A DNA stretch of 29,636 nt from Lachnospiraceae bacterium (lineage in GTDB: Bacteria > Bacillota > Clostridia > Lachnospirales > Lachnospiraceae): contig JAGDCK010000113.1 in the NCBI GenBank assembly GCA_017958585.1, positions 1 through 29,636 on the forward strand, in the 5' to 3' direction. Under the pieces are notes generated by a model. The model saw nothing but the letters and a program-made list of their open reading frames with translations. It was not told where the DNA came from and made no database searches. Made by a program: the position numbers and the translations under genes. Below, piece after piece: positions 16,875-24,819 of this stretch. How positions within the stretch are numbered: position 1 is the stretch's first letter; each line of letters opens with the position of its first letter.

Positions 16875-17324
16875 TTACACCTGCCTTTTTTGTCCGTAAG
16901 TGTAGCTTGTAAGTTCGTCTACTTCCTTTTGCTCCTGTCTGTTCACTTCACGCTTGAAGTTTTCGAAGGCTCTCTCCTTTAAGGTTTCGTAGGTCTTTCT
17001 CTCTATCATCACATCCTCGAGAGCTTTTCTGGCCTTCTCCAGATTATCCTCTGCGATCTCCACATTCCTCTTTTGTTCAAGGGAAAGGTTCTCCATGGTA
17101 ATGATGGCATTTTTGTTTGCTTCTATCTCAAGCACATCCAGGGTTCCCTGCAAAAGTTCCTTTGCCCTGTTCTCATAATAGGCTTTTCTCTCATGGATTT
17201 TTTTAAGTTTTTCCTCTTCTTTGTTAAGGGCCGCCCTGGCGGATGAAAAATCCTGTTTTGCCAGTCTCTCCATCTGGGCCTTGACATTCAAAACATTCTG
17301 AAGGGGAAATACAAATTTTGCCAT
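16875..17324 (-). CDS. fliJ: Flagellar export protein FliJ
   Basis: FliJ is a small coiled-coil protein that sits in the FliI hexamer and links the ATPase to FlhA. The 149-residue protein is almost all charged coiled coil. It opens with the family-like FVFPLQNVLNVKAQMERLAK and contains KIHERKAYYENRAKELLQGT and the C-terminal FENFKREVNRQEQKEVDELT. It follows fliI by 40 bases and precedes the ylxF-like gene by six. FliJ sequences diverge strongly, so coiled-coil character, size and position carry the call. Confidence 0.9.
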   Translation of the reverse strand: MAKFVFPLQNVLNVKAQMERLAKQDFSSARAALNKEEEKLKKIHERKAYYENRAKELLQGTLDVLEIEANKNAIITMENLSLEQKRNVEIAEDNLEKARKALEDVMIERKTYETLKERAFENFKREVNRQEQKEVDELTSYTYGQKRQV

Positions 17325-17364
17325 AGGCTTTACCTGTGTCTTCCCGGTTTAATCTTAATCAAAA

Positions 17365-18690
17365 TCAATCAGCCAACAGTTCCTCCAGCATCTTTACGCA
17401 GTCCTCAAACGAAAATCTGTCATCCACATCCTGAAGCAAAAACTCGTTGACCGCATCTATCTTTGAGATGGCATAATCGATACTCTTGTTGCTGCCTGCT
17501 TTGTAGGCTCCGATATTGATCAGATCCTCCGCATCCCTGTATGTTGCAAGAACGCTTTTTAACTTGCCCGCCACCTTTTTGTGCTCCCTTGTGGCGATCT
17601 GGGACATACATCTTGAAATGCTGGCAAGCACATCTATTGCGGGATAGTGGTTTTTCTGTGCAAGGGTTCTTGAGAGTACCACATGTCCGTCCAGAATACT
17701 TCTGGCAGTGTCCGTGATGGGCTCGTTGAAATCGTCTCCATCCACCAGCACCGTATATAGTCCTGTGATGGAGCCTTTGTCACTTTTTCCCGCTCTCTCC
17801 AGGATCTTTGGCATCTCCGAATAAACGCTGGGCGGATAACCACGGCTTACAGGGGGCTCGCCGCTGGCAAGTCCGATCTCTCTTTGAGCCATGGAAAATC
17901 TGGTGAGGGAGTCCATCATGAGCAGCACGTCCATGCCCTGATCTCTGAAAAATTCAGCGATGGCAGTGGCTGTCTTTGCAGCTCTGTTTCTCTCAAGGGC
18001 AGGCTTATCTGATGTGGCTACCACCACAACTGAGCGCTTCATACCTTCCTCGCCCATATCCCTCTCTATGAATTCCTTTACCTCCCTGCCTCGCTCTCCG
18101 ATAAGAGCGATGACATTTATATCTGCCTTGGTGTTTCTTGCAAACATACCAAGGAGTGTTGACTTTCCTACACCGGAACCTGCAAAGATTCCGATTCTCT
18201 GTCCCTTGCCCACTGTGATAAGTCCATCCACAGCCTTTACTCCAAGGGGCAGAACTTCATCTATGATCGCTCTCTTCATGGGATCCGGCGGCGGTGCCTC
18301 CACGGAATACTCGGTTCCTGAAATCTCTGAACCGTCCACCGGTCGGCCAAGGCCGTCAAGGGTCATGCCCAGAAGTTCCTTACTTACCTTTACCTTCAGG
18401 GTCTTTCCGGTGTTTTCCACTATGCTTCCCAGTTTGATGCCCTCCACATTTTCAAAGGGCATGAGGAGCGTCTTTTTGTCTCTGAAACCCACAACCTCAC
18501 ACAAAATTGGCGGAAACTCATCACCACCGGGTAAAATACGGCATAAATCACCCATTCTGGCATCCGGTCCCGCCGACTCGATGGTAAGACCCACCACATT
18601 CAGAACCTTACCAAGCTTTCTGAACAAGGGATCTTCCATTACGATGTTATATTTTTCAAAGTCAATTTCCCCAAAATTCAACTTTACCAA
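17365..18690 (-). CDS. fliI: Flagellum-specific ATPase FliI
   Basis: FliI is the F1-beta-like ATPase that energises and unloads export substrates. The 441-residue protein has an N-terminal beta domain (LNVVGLTIES), Walker A AGSGVGKST (170-178), the catalytic Glu in GERGRE (198-203), Walker B VLLMMDSLTRF (255-265) and a C-terminal helical domain. The frame offers no ATG before residue 18; the first usable codon is TTG at 18690, with another TTG three codons later. Neither has an ideally spaced ribosome binding site. The gene starts only 11 bases after the fliH stop, so coupling to fliH translation is likely. Confidence 0.97.
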   Translation of the reverse strand: MVKLNFGEIDFEKYNIVMEDPLFRKLGKVLNVVGLTIESAGPDARMGDLCRILPGGDEFPPILCEVVGFRDKKTLLMPFENVEGIKLGSIVENTGKTLKVKVSKELLGMTLDGLGRPVDGSEISGTEYSVEAPPPDPMKRAIIDEVLPLGVKAVDGLITVGKGQRIGIFAGSGVGKSTLLGMFARNTKADINVIALIGERGREVKEFIERDMGEEGMKRSVVVVATSDKPALERNRAAKTATAIAEFFRDQGMDVLLMMDSLTRFSMAQREIGLASGEPPVSRGYPPSVYSEMPKILERAGKSDKGSITGLYTVLVDGDDFNEPITDTARSILDGHVVLSRTLAQKNHYPAIDVLASISRCMSQIATREHKKVAGKLKSVLATYRDAEDLINIGAYKAGSNKSIDYAISKIDAVNEFLLQDVDDRFSFEDCVKMLEELLAD

Positions 18691-18701
18691 ACCCCATATA
18701 T

Positions 18702-19589
18702 TTATTTTTTGAAGGACAACAGTTTAAGTTTAGAGCTGAGTTCCTCAAGTTCTGTGCCAAGACCGCAGTCAAAGATGCCTCCGCCGGTCTCTATCATGGT
18801 CTGACCTGCCGAAAGACCCACATCCTCAACAATTTCCAAAGTGGAATCCGCTGCGGTTATACAGGCCTGCAACAGTTTCTTCTGCATGCTGACATAGGGA
18901 TAATCCTCGGGAGAGACATGAACCAGAAAGTCTCCGCCTCCCTCGATATTTTTCATGGCGGATGTGAGCAGGTTCATGACAAGCTCTCTGTTTGAGGCAA
19001 GATCCACTTTGAATATCTGCTCATAGATTGATGTGATGGTATCCACCATCTTTGGCTCAAGCTCATCCACATATTGCTGATATGTATTTTCAAGCTCTGT
19101 CTTTTTCTGTTCCAGCTCTGCCTTCATGGCATCAAGCTCGGCCCGAGCCTGCTCCATGCCCTCGGCATAACCGTTTCTTCTGGCATTATCCTCGATCTCA
19201 ATGCGCTGGGTCTCAGCCTTTTTCATGGCGTCCTTACGCATCTTGTCGATGGTCTCATAGGTTTCCTTCATGAGCGCATCGGCTTCCGCCTTTGCATTTT
19301 TTATGATCTCCTCAGCCTCGGCTGTGGCTCTCTCGCTCATCTCGGCTGCTTTTATCACATTTCCCGCAATTGTCTGTCCCTCTTCAAGGACCTCCTCACC
19401 GCCGGGAAGTTCGCTGTCAACAGGAACGGACGCCACCGGATCTATGCCGGCCTTAAAGCCGTCCATCTCCCGTTTTTTTGCTTTTTCTTTTAATTCATCA
19501 AGTCTTTTTTCAACCAGGTCATTGACCTCTATGACGCGCTTATCCTCCGAAGCCTGGGTGAAAAAGCCTTTATACAAAAAACTAGACAA
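18702..19589 (-). CDS. fliH: Flagellar assembly protein FliH
   Basis: FliH binds and regulates FliI and tethers it to the switch complex. The 295-residue protein has a long charged, mainly helical region (about 20-170), rich in Glu/Lys/Ala and including EMSERATAEAEEIIKNAKAE. A C-terminal FliH-type domain (about 175-290) contains VDLASNRELVMNLLTSAMK and GIFDCGLGTELEEL. The start is TTG at 19589, overlapping the fliG end by eight bases, with GGAGG 11 bases upstream inside fliG. No ATG gives a comparable start. Similarity to V-type ATPase E subunits is usual in this family. Confidence 0.92.
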   Translation of the reverse strand: MSSFLYKGFFTQASEDKRVIEVNDLVEKRLDELKEKAKKREMDGFKAGIDPVASVPVDSELPGGEEVLEEGQTIAGNVIKAAEMSERATAEAEEIIKNAKAEADALMKETYETIDKMRKDAMKKAETQRIEIEDNARRNGYAEGMEQARAELDAMKAELEQKKTELENTYQQYVDELEPKMVDTITSIYEQIFKVDLASNRELVMNLLTSAMKNIEGGGDFLVHVSPEDYPYVSMQKKLLQACITAADSTLEIVEDVGLSAGQTMIETGGGIFDCGLGTELEELSSKLKLLSFKK

Positions 19590-20604
19590 CTATATCGTCA
19601 CCTCCGCCTCTGGAAATAACAATCTCACCGGCATCCTCCAACTTACGGATGATATTAACGATCTTCTGCTGTGCTTCCTCAACATCCTTCATACGAACAG
19701 GTCCCATGAATTCCATGTCTTCCTTGATCATGGTTGCAAGACGCTTTGACAGGTTGTTAAAGATAGCATTCTGTACTTCTTCGTTTGCACTCTTGAGTGA
19801 TACTGCAAGGTCATTATTGTCAACATCACGCAGCACACGCTGAATAGCTCTGTCGTCCAAGAGCAAAACGTCCTCGAACACGAACATCTTCTTTCTGATC
19901 TCGTCCGCAAGTTCCGGCTCCTCGATCTCCAGAGTTTCCATAATGTGTTTCTCTGTACCTCTGTCCACGGCATTGAGGATCTCTACAACGCTGTCCACAC
20001 CGCCGATGGGTGTGTAATCCTGATTTACGAGGCTGGCAAGCTTTGATTCCAAAACTCCCTCCACCTCTTTGATGACATCGGGACTTGTTCTGTCCATAAC
20101 GGCAATTCTTCGTGCCACGTCAGCCTGCCTGTCGGGCGGAAGGGCTGAGATGATGGTTGAAGCCTGATTACTGGACAGATAGGACAGAATAAGGGCGATG
20201 GTCTGGGGATGCTCATCCTGAATGAAACTGATAAGCTGTGACGCATCGGTCTTTCGAACAAACTCGAAGGGCTTAACCTGCAGGGACGCAGTAAGTTTTC
20301 CGATGACATCCACCGCCTTCTCGTTTCCAAGTGACCTTTCGAGGAGTTCCTTCGCATAGGAAATACCACCCTCTGCAATGTACTGCTGGGCAAGGCACAC
20401 CTCGTAGAATTCGTTGATAACGTCCTCCTTGAGCTGTGGACTTACACTCCTGGTGTTTGCAATTTCCAGAGTAAGCTCTTCGATCTCTTCCTCCTTCAGA
20501 TGCTTAAAAACACCCGAAGACCTTTCAGGTCCGAGAGAGATCAGAAGTATTGCGGCTTTCTGTAATCCGGTTATCCCGGCTTCCCCCTGTTTTTGCCTTG
20601 CCAT
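19582..20604 (-). CDS. fliG: Flagellar motor switch protein FliG
   Basis: FliG is the rotor protein that binds FliF and generates torque against MotA. The 340-residue protein shows the three-part FliG structure. The N-domain binds FliF (LQKAAILLISLGPE at about 14-27). The middle domain has FIQDEHPQTIALILSYL and LPPDRQADVARRIAVMD. The C-domain has FVFEDVLLLDDRAIQRVLRD, the charged torque helix, and DMEFMGPVRMKDVEEAQQ. The ATG has GGGAGG formed partly by the fliF stop (TAGGGAGG). Confidence 0.98.
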   Translation of the reverse strand: MARQKQGEAGITGLQKAAILLISLGPERSSGVFKHLKEEEIEELTLEIANTRSVSPQLKEDVINEFYEVCLAQQYIAEGGISYAKELLERSLGNEKAVDVIGKLTASLQVKPFEFVRKTDASQLISFIQDEHPQTIALILSYLSSNQASTIISALPPDRQADVARRIAVMDRTSPDVIKEVEGVLESKLASLVNQDYTPIGGVDSVVEILNAVDRGTEKHIMETLEIEEPELADEIRKKMFVFEDVLLLDDRAIQRVLRDVDNNDLAVSLKSANEEVQNAIFNNLSKRLATMIKEDMEFMGPVRMKDVEEAQQKIVNIIRKLEDAGEIVISRGGGDDIVV

Positions 20605-20615
20605 TTGTTACCTCC

Positions 20616-22217
20616 CTAATTCCAGTCTTCGTTCAGCCAGTTCCTGAGAAGTGCTGCGGCGGCCTCGGGATTTTCATCCACAAATTTCTCCACAAGCTTT
20701 CTGGTCTCAGACTTGGCTTCCACGTCGATATCTTCCAATTCCTGTTCCGGTGTGGACTGTAAAAGTGTCTCCACGGAGAGTTCTTCCTCCTCCGAAACAT
20801 TGCTTCTGGCCTGCATGCTCCTGAGCACCACTATTGCCAAAAGTGCAAGGATAATGACAAACATCACGATACTAAGGACATTTGTCCAGCTGATCTGTAC
20901 ACTCTCCTTGTCTATAAACAAAGGTGATTCGTATGCCACGATGGTGATCCTGTCAGGAGCGATTCCTGTGGCATTTGCAACCACGTTGTAAAAATCTTCA
21001 TCGATCTCAAGCTTTCTGTCCACGGAATTTGCAAGTTTATACTCATCCCATGTAATTCCGTCCAAAAGTCCCTGAGTCTTTGCATCTTCCTCGCGAAGTT
21101 TGTTGTAACGGATAGCCGTAATTGAAACGGATGATGCATTATAATTGATACCCCCTGCGGGAGTGATCTTGTTTACGATACTCTGATTTGGCAGATAATC
21201 TATGCTGGTCTCGGATGTGGAGGATGAACTCTGATCCGAATCTTCATAGACATAGGTGGTGAGATTCTCAACGTTTGAATCGGTTCCGGGCACATCCCCC
21301 GATGTGTTTTCACTCTCCGACTCATAATTCTCATAATGGGAATACATACCCTCTTCTCTTCCGTCGTTAGGATAGTATTCGCTTACAGTCTCCTCATAGC
21401 TTGCAAAATCCATGGAAAGGTGACTGGTAACTTCCACATTGTCATATTGATTTGTGCCGTAGAGCACGGTCTTTACCTGATTTGCCACCATGGCCTCGGC
21501 CTGGTTCTGAAGTTCCTGAAGAGAGCTTGCTATACCTGATGAGGAATAGTCATCTCCTCCGGAGAAGAGCATGTTTGAATCCTGGTCGATGATGGTGATG
21601 TTCGCAGTGGTGGAGTCACCAAGGAAGGTTGCCACCGACTTTGCAAGATTTGCGGCCTGTGTCGGTGTAAATGTACCCGACAGTTCCAGCTGGATATACG
21701 CGCTGCTCACCTGATTTGTCTGAATTAGCGTTCCCTTGTCCTCCGGGATATTTAAGTGGACGGAGGCATTCTCCACGTTGTTTAAGGCGCAGATATCCTT
21801 CTCCAGCTGTTTTTCCTGGTATTCTTTATAGAATTTTTCTTTGTCCGATGCTGTTGTTGAGAGGGATGTACTTAGATAATCCGACAACGAATATGAGGCG
21901 GGAAGAATACCCTCCCCACCTAAAGCAAGATTTGCCTCTGAAAGCTGATTTGAGTCAACGCTAATCACCAGACCGTTTGTGGAAACTTTGTAGACGATGT
22001 TGTTGGACTCCAAAACTTCCACAGCCTTGGATGCATCCGCCGCAGTCTCACAGGTCAAAAGCGTTGTATACCGGGTTCTGGACATAACAGCCACGAGTAT
22101 CACAAATCCAAACACAATGACAGCAGCCCCGGCCACGATGCCGGTCTTTTGTCCGGTGGTGAATTTGTCCCACCATGTCTTAATATTATTAAGAATCTGT
22201 TTTATCCTATCTTCCAT
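20616..22217 (-). CDS. fliF: Flagellar MS-ring protein FliF
   Basis: FliF builds the MS-ring in the membrane on which the rod and switch assemble. The 533-residue protein has membrane helices at about 24-46 and 444-465, with ring-building domains outside between them, including KEFYKEYQEKQLEKDICAL-type and NASVHLNIPEDKGTL segments. The cytosolic C-terminus (VEKFVDENPEAAAALLRNWL) is the FliG-binding tail and ends at EDWN. It follows fliE by 50 bases. The ATG has AGGGGAA at eight bases. Confidence 0.97.
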   Translation of the reverse strand: MEDRIKQILNNIKTWWDKFTTGQKTGIVAGAAVIVFGFVILVAVMSRTRYTTLLTCETAADASKAVEVLESNNIVYKVSTNGLVISVDSNQLSEANLALGGEGILPASYSLSDYLSTSLSTTASDKEKFYKEYQEKQLEKDICALNNVENASVHLNIPEDKGTLIQTNQVSSAYIQLELSGTFTPTQAANLAKSVATFLGDSTTANITIIDQDSNMLFSGGDDYSSSGIASSLQELQNQAEAMVANQVKTVLYGTNQYDNVEVTSHLSMDFASYEETVSEYYPNDGREEGMYSHYENYESESENTSGDVPGTDSNVENLTTYVYEDSDQSSSSTSETSIDYLPNQSIVNKITPAGGINYNASSVSITAIRYNKLREEDAKTQGLLDGITWDEYKLANSVDRKLEIDEDFYNVVANATGIAPDRITIVAYESPLFIDKESVQISWTNVLSIVMFVIILALLAIVVLRSMQARSNVSEEEELSVETLLQSTPEQELEDIDVEAKSETRKLVEKFVDENPEAAAALLRNWLNEDWN

Positions 22218-22267
22218 GATATTAGTTCCCCTGATCCAATATTATGTCATCTTATATATGACTTTGC

Positions 22268-22603
22268 CTAAATCTGCATATTCATCAATTCTTTGTATGC
22301 ATCCAGGACCTTGTCCCTTATGGCCACGGTGTACTGAAGTGCGGTCGACGCCTTCTGAAGTGCAATGGTGAGATCATGAGTATTGTCCGACTCTCCCAAA
22401 GCGAACAATATCTCCTCATTCTCCGCATCCGACAGATAACTGTTGGTGGTCTGGATATTGTTAATTGCAGTATTAAGTATTCTGTCAAACATGGTATCGT
22501 CGGTCTTCACTGTCTTTGTGGTACCGCTGAGCATACCCGTTATGGTCTGCATATTTCCGGCTCCCGTTATGGACGGTGAACCCAAAAGTGATGAAATATC
22601 CAT
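22268..22603 (-). CDS. fliE: Hook-basal body protein FliE
   Basis: FliE joins the MS-ring to the rod and is the first exported axial protein. The 111-residue length is typical. The C-terminal half has the conserved pattern LGESDNTHDLTIALQKASTA, then LQYTVAIRDKVLDAYKELMNMQI, which is diagnostic. The ATG has AAGGGGAG upstream. The gene lies between flgC and fliF as in most Firmicutes. Confidence 0.96.
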   Translation of the reverse strand: MDISSLLGSPSITGAGNMQTITGMLSGTTKTVKTDDTMFDRILNTAINNIQTTNSYLSDAENEEILFALGESDNTHDLTIALQKASTALQYTVAIRDKVLDAYKELMNMQI

Positions 22604-22660
22604 AATTTAACTCCCCTTATATTTGCATGCCTTATATAAAAAGGCTGTTAGCGATCGAAA

Positions 22661-23107
22661 TTACTGACCCATCTGAAGGCCCTGCTGTGCCATGCTCTTT
22701 GACGCACCGAAGGCTGTGGCATTTGCCTCGTATGCACGGCTGGCATCGATCAGGTTGGTCATCTCCGTCACGATATTTACGTTTGGATATGTGACATAGC
22801 CGTTCTCATCCGCATCGGGATTTGAAGGATCGTAAACCATGTTCATCTCAGTTTTATAATCCTCTTTAACTGAGAGGACCTTTACGCCGTTACCCGCATA
22901 TCTGTCCGAAGCCTTGCCCAGTATATTTTTAAAAGAATCCTGGGGGCTTGTCTTTTGTGCGAAGGTCACGACCTTTCTCCTGTAGGGCGTGCCGTCGGCG
23001 GTACGGGTGGTATTTGCATTGGCCACGTTCTCGGATATGATATCCATTCTGTACTGCTGTGCCGTCATACCGGAGGCATTGATATTGAAAGCATTAAAAA
23101 TACCCAT
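22661..23107 (-). CDS. flgC: Flagellar basal-body rod protein FlgC
   Basis: FlgC is a proximal rod subunit. The 148-residue protein has the rod motif FNINASGMTAQQYRMDIISE near its start, then NVANANTTRTADGTPYRR, and the C-terminal NLIDASRAYEANATAFGASK typical of axial proteins. The ATG is preceded by AAAGGAG. It lies 14 bases after flgB and 57 bases before fliE. Confidence 0.98.
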   Translation of the reverse strand: MGIFNAFNINASGMTAQQYRMDIISENVANANTTRTADGTPYRRKVVTFAQKTSPQDSFKNILGKASDRYAGNGVKVLSVKEDYKTEMNMVYDPSNPDADENGYVTYPNVNIVTEMTNLIDASRAYEANATAFGASKSMAQQGLQMGQ

Positions 23108-23121
23108 AGTCTACTCCTTTC

Positions 23122-23511
23122 CTACTTCATAACGGATTTGAGATTTGCGAACTCCTGGTTAACACTGTTTAAGAGTCCCATATACTTTAACTGGTTTTCC
23201 GCAAGCATTACGTTTTCGTTCTGAATATCCACATTGTTACCGTCAAGTCTGTAGGAATAGTTTGCGTAATCGGTATAAATCTGTGGTTTGAGATTTTTGG
23301 TCTTTGCCGCGATGACCTTGCTGTCCATGGATTTGTATTTGTTGTTGCCAAGGGCACGTCTGAGTTCATTTTCGAAAGCCACGTCCTGTCTCTTGTAATT
23401 GGGAGTGGTCGCGTTGGCTATATTGTTGGATATAGCCTCGTTTCTCATCCAGCTGGCATCGGCAGCTTTGTCGAGAATATTAATATAATCATATGCATTT
23501 GTATTGATCAT
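23122..23511 (-). CDS. flgB: Flagellar basal-body rod protein FlgB
   Basis: FlgB is a proximal rod subunit and the first gene of the fla operon here. I start at 23511 (129 residues): GGAGGG lies six bases upstream of this ATG but directly against an alternative ATG two codons earlier. The rod motif WMRNEAISNNIANATTPNYK (about 21-40) is clear, and FENELRRALG follows. The C-terminus reads YMGLLNSVNQEFANLKSVMK. The leader carries a candidate sigma-A promoter and, further up, the stem-loop cluster. Confidence 0.97.
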   Translation of the reverse strand: MINTNAYDYINILDKAADASWMRNEAISNNIANATTPNYKRQDVAFENELRRALGNNKYKSMDSKVIAAKTKNLKPQIYTDYANYSYRLDGNNVDIQNENVMLAENQLKYMGLLNSVNQEFANLKSVMK

Positions 23512-23543
23512 AATCATCCCTCCAAAAACACCACTTCTATCTT

Positions 23544-23571
23544 ATTATAGTTTATTTTGGTAAAAACACAA
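23544..23571 (-). promoter_or_regulatory. Candidate sigma-A promoter of the flagellar operon
   Basis: A perfect -10 TATAAT (23544-23549) lies 16 bases from a weak -35 TTGTGT (23566-23571) and about 33 bases before the flgB start codon. No sigma-28 type pair (TAAA and GCCGATAT) is visible near it. An inverted repeat TTTT-ACC-AAAA falls between the two elements and could be an operator, though it matches the CodY consensus poorly. Confidence 0.6.
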
Positions 23572-23648
23572 TATCTTTTTCGTATTTGGGCAAAAAAACA
23601 CATCATCTTGTGGTATGCATTTTGGGCCCTTTGATATATTTTTTATAT

Positions 23649-23782
23649 CGAGCAGACTGCCGTCTACTCGCTGACACCTCAAGGCTGACGCCTTTCGGTG
23701 TCCTACATTCGCCAAATGTCTGCCTGAGCAGTCTCGACAACCATCAAACGTTTGTCTGAGACAGCTCAGTAGCCACTTGGCT
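23649..23782 (-). other. Unexplained cluster of five stem-loops between codY and flgB
   Basis: This gene-free stretch folds into successive stem-loops. (1) 23771-23782: short AGCC/GGCT. (2) 23724-23769: long hairpin CTGAGC-GTCTC-GACAA pairing with TTGTC-GAGAC-GCTCAG, 16 bp with one U-U mismatch and one bulge. (3) 23705-23719: ACATT/AATGT. (4) 23673-23702: GACACC-GA-AAGGC around a GTCA loop, closed by GCCTT-GA-GGTGTC, so the inner loop is a tandem GA/GA. (5) 23649-23670: CGAGTAGAC/GTCTGCTCG with a GGCA loop. It lies after the codY terminator and about 80 bases before the flgB promoter. It may be a small RNA, a long leader if a farther promoter exists, or a dispersed intergenic repeat. It matches no riboswitch I recognise. 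Confidence 0.6.
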
Positions 23783-23797
23783 CATTGTAAAACAAAC

Positions 23798-23830
23798 AAA
23801 CGGACTTATTTTCTAGAAATAAGTCCGTTT
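23798..23830 (-). terminator. Intrinsic terminator of codY
   Basis: AAACGGACTTATTT pairs perfectly with AAATAAGTCCGTTT (14 bp, 5-base loop), and on the coding strand the stem runs straight into GTTTGTTTT. It lies about 42 bases after the codY stop. The stem plus T-rich run is a strong terminator and separates codY from the flagellar operon. Confidence 0.9.
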
Positions 23831-23872
23831 ACATGATCAAATCCATTTAATTATTCAATTAAACATGAATAT

Positions 23873-24661
23873 TTAGTTTTTCTGATTCTGTCTCTTTAAT
23901 TTCTCGATCTCATCGAATACCACGTCGTTAAGAACCTTTATATATGTTCCCTTCATACCTGAAGATCTGGATTCGATAACTCCGGCAGATTCAAACTTTC
24001 TCAGAGCATTTACAATAACACTTCTGGTTATTCCCACTCTGTCAGCGATCTTGCTGGCAACCAGGATTCCCTCCATACCGTTAAGCTCGTCAAATATATG
24101 AGTGATGGCTTCCATCTCGGAGAATGACAATGTGCTGATGGCGGATTTAACAACCGCTACCTTTCTGTTCTCCTCCGCACTCTCCTCATTGACCGCTCTG
24201 AGCATTTCCAGTCCCACAACGGTGGTGCCGTACTCACACAGGATAATATCGTCAATGTCATATGAATCATTACATTTGTAAATAAAGAGTGTTCCGAGTC
24301 TCTCCCCTGCTATCTCAATGGGAGTGATGATGGCACGGAACTTCTTTGTATCGATGTTCTCAAAACCGAGAGTCTCAAGATTTACATTCTCTTTTGTGGA
24401 GAGGACTCCCAAAAGTCTCTCATTCAACATCAGATCGATAAATCCGCCCACATTCTCATCAATAAACTCGTTTATGGGTTCGATACCATCGGAAAGTCCT
24501 ACACCTAGAACCTTTCCCTTGCGGCTGATAACCAGCACGTTTGACTCCAAAATCTCCCTCATCACCTTGCAAATGTCGTTGAACACAACTTTGCTTGAAT
24601 TGTTGTTGTGTAACAGTTTCCCTATCTTTCTGGTCTTATCCAACAACTGTACGCTACTCAT
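23873..24661 (-). CDS. codY: GTP- and branched-chain amino acid-sensing repressor CodY
   Basis: CodY represses many starvation genes, and in B. subtilis also the flagellar operon, when GTP and branched-chain amino acids are high. I start at 24661 (262 residues; B. subtilis CodY is 259) because GGAGG lies six bases upstream and MSSVQLLDKTRKIGKLL matches the family. The longer frame adds 16 unrelated residues. The GAF-type sensor domain covers about 1-155, including TPIEIAGERLGTLFIYKCND. The winged-helix domain has VASKIADRVGITRSVIVNAL (201-220) and then ESAGVIESRSSGMKGTYIKV, nearly invariant in CodY. It has its own promoter and terminator. Confidence 0.98.
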   Translation of the reverse strand: MSSVQLLDKTRKIGKLLHNNNSSKVVFNDICKVMREILESNVLVISRKGKVLGVGLSDGIEPINEFIDENVGGFIDLMLNERLLGVLSTKENVNLETLGFENIDTKKFRAIITPIEIAGERLGTLFIYKCNDSYDIDDIILCEYGTTVVGLEMLRAVNEESAEENRKVAVVKSAISTLSFSEMEAITHIFDELNGMEGILVASKIADRVGITRSVIVNALRKFESAGVIESRSSGMKGTYIKVLNDVVFDEIEKLKRQNQKN

Positions 24662-24722
24662 AAAATTCCTCCATAAATAAAAAACAAACCCACACAATAA
24701 GGTTTCCAATCAGTGTTTCTAA

Positions 24723-24751
24723 ATTCTAGCACACCTATAATCAGATTTCAA
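24723..24751 (-). promoter_or_regulatory. Sigma-A promoter of codY
   Basis: -35 TTGAAA (24746-24751) and -10 TAGAAT (24723-24728) are separated by exactly 17 bases, a good match to the housekeeping consensus. The start would be about 55 bases before the codY ATG. Confidence 0.75.
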
Positions 24752-24756
24752 TGACT

Positions 24757-24790
24757 AATTTTCTAATTTTTTTATTTTTTTCAGAATTTG
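24757..24790 (-). promoter_or_regulatory. Two candidate CodY boxes upstream of the codY promoter
   Basis: Compared with the consensus AATTTTCWGAAAATT, AATTTTCTAATTTTT (24757-24771) has four mismatches with a perfect left half. TTTTTTCAGAATTTG (24776-24790) has five mismatches with a perfect TTTTCAGAA core. Both lie next to the -35 element, so autoregulation is possible. The AT-rich background makes chance matches easy. Confidence 0.4.
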
Positions 24791-24819
24791 TATGACAATT
24801 CAATTCACAACCACAACAT

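Noticed and set aside
17960..18712. 250-codon open frame on the plus strand opposite fliI
   Set aside because: It is a shadow of the conserved fliI gene with Ser/Pro-rich low-complexity translation and no start signals.
22604..22660. Hairpin GCCTT/AAGGC between flgC and fliE
   Set aside because: It has only five base pairs in an AT-rich gap and no T-run, so it is within chance expectation.
23551..23565. CodY box in the flagellar promoter spacer
   Set aside because: TTTT-x3-AAAA is present but there are about six mismatches to the CodY consensus, so I report only an inverted repeat.
23524..23700. Sigma-28/SigD promoter for the fla operon
   Set aside because: No TAAA plus GCCGATAT-like pair with suitable spacing was found near flgB.
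23524..23800. A c-di-GMP (GEMM) riboswitch ahead of flgB, as in C. difficile
   Set aside because: The conserved GEMM core and tetraloop-receptor pattern are not visible in the stem-loop region, and the best flgB promoter lies downstream of it.
24662..24709. 16-residue extension of CodY
   Set aside because: CodY proteins start at the MSSVQLL-type sequence, and GGAGG is correctly spaced for 24661.
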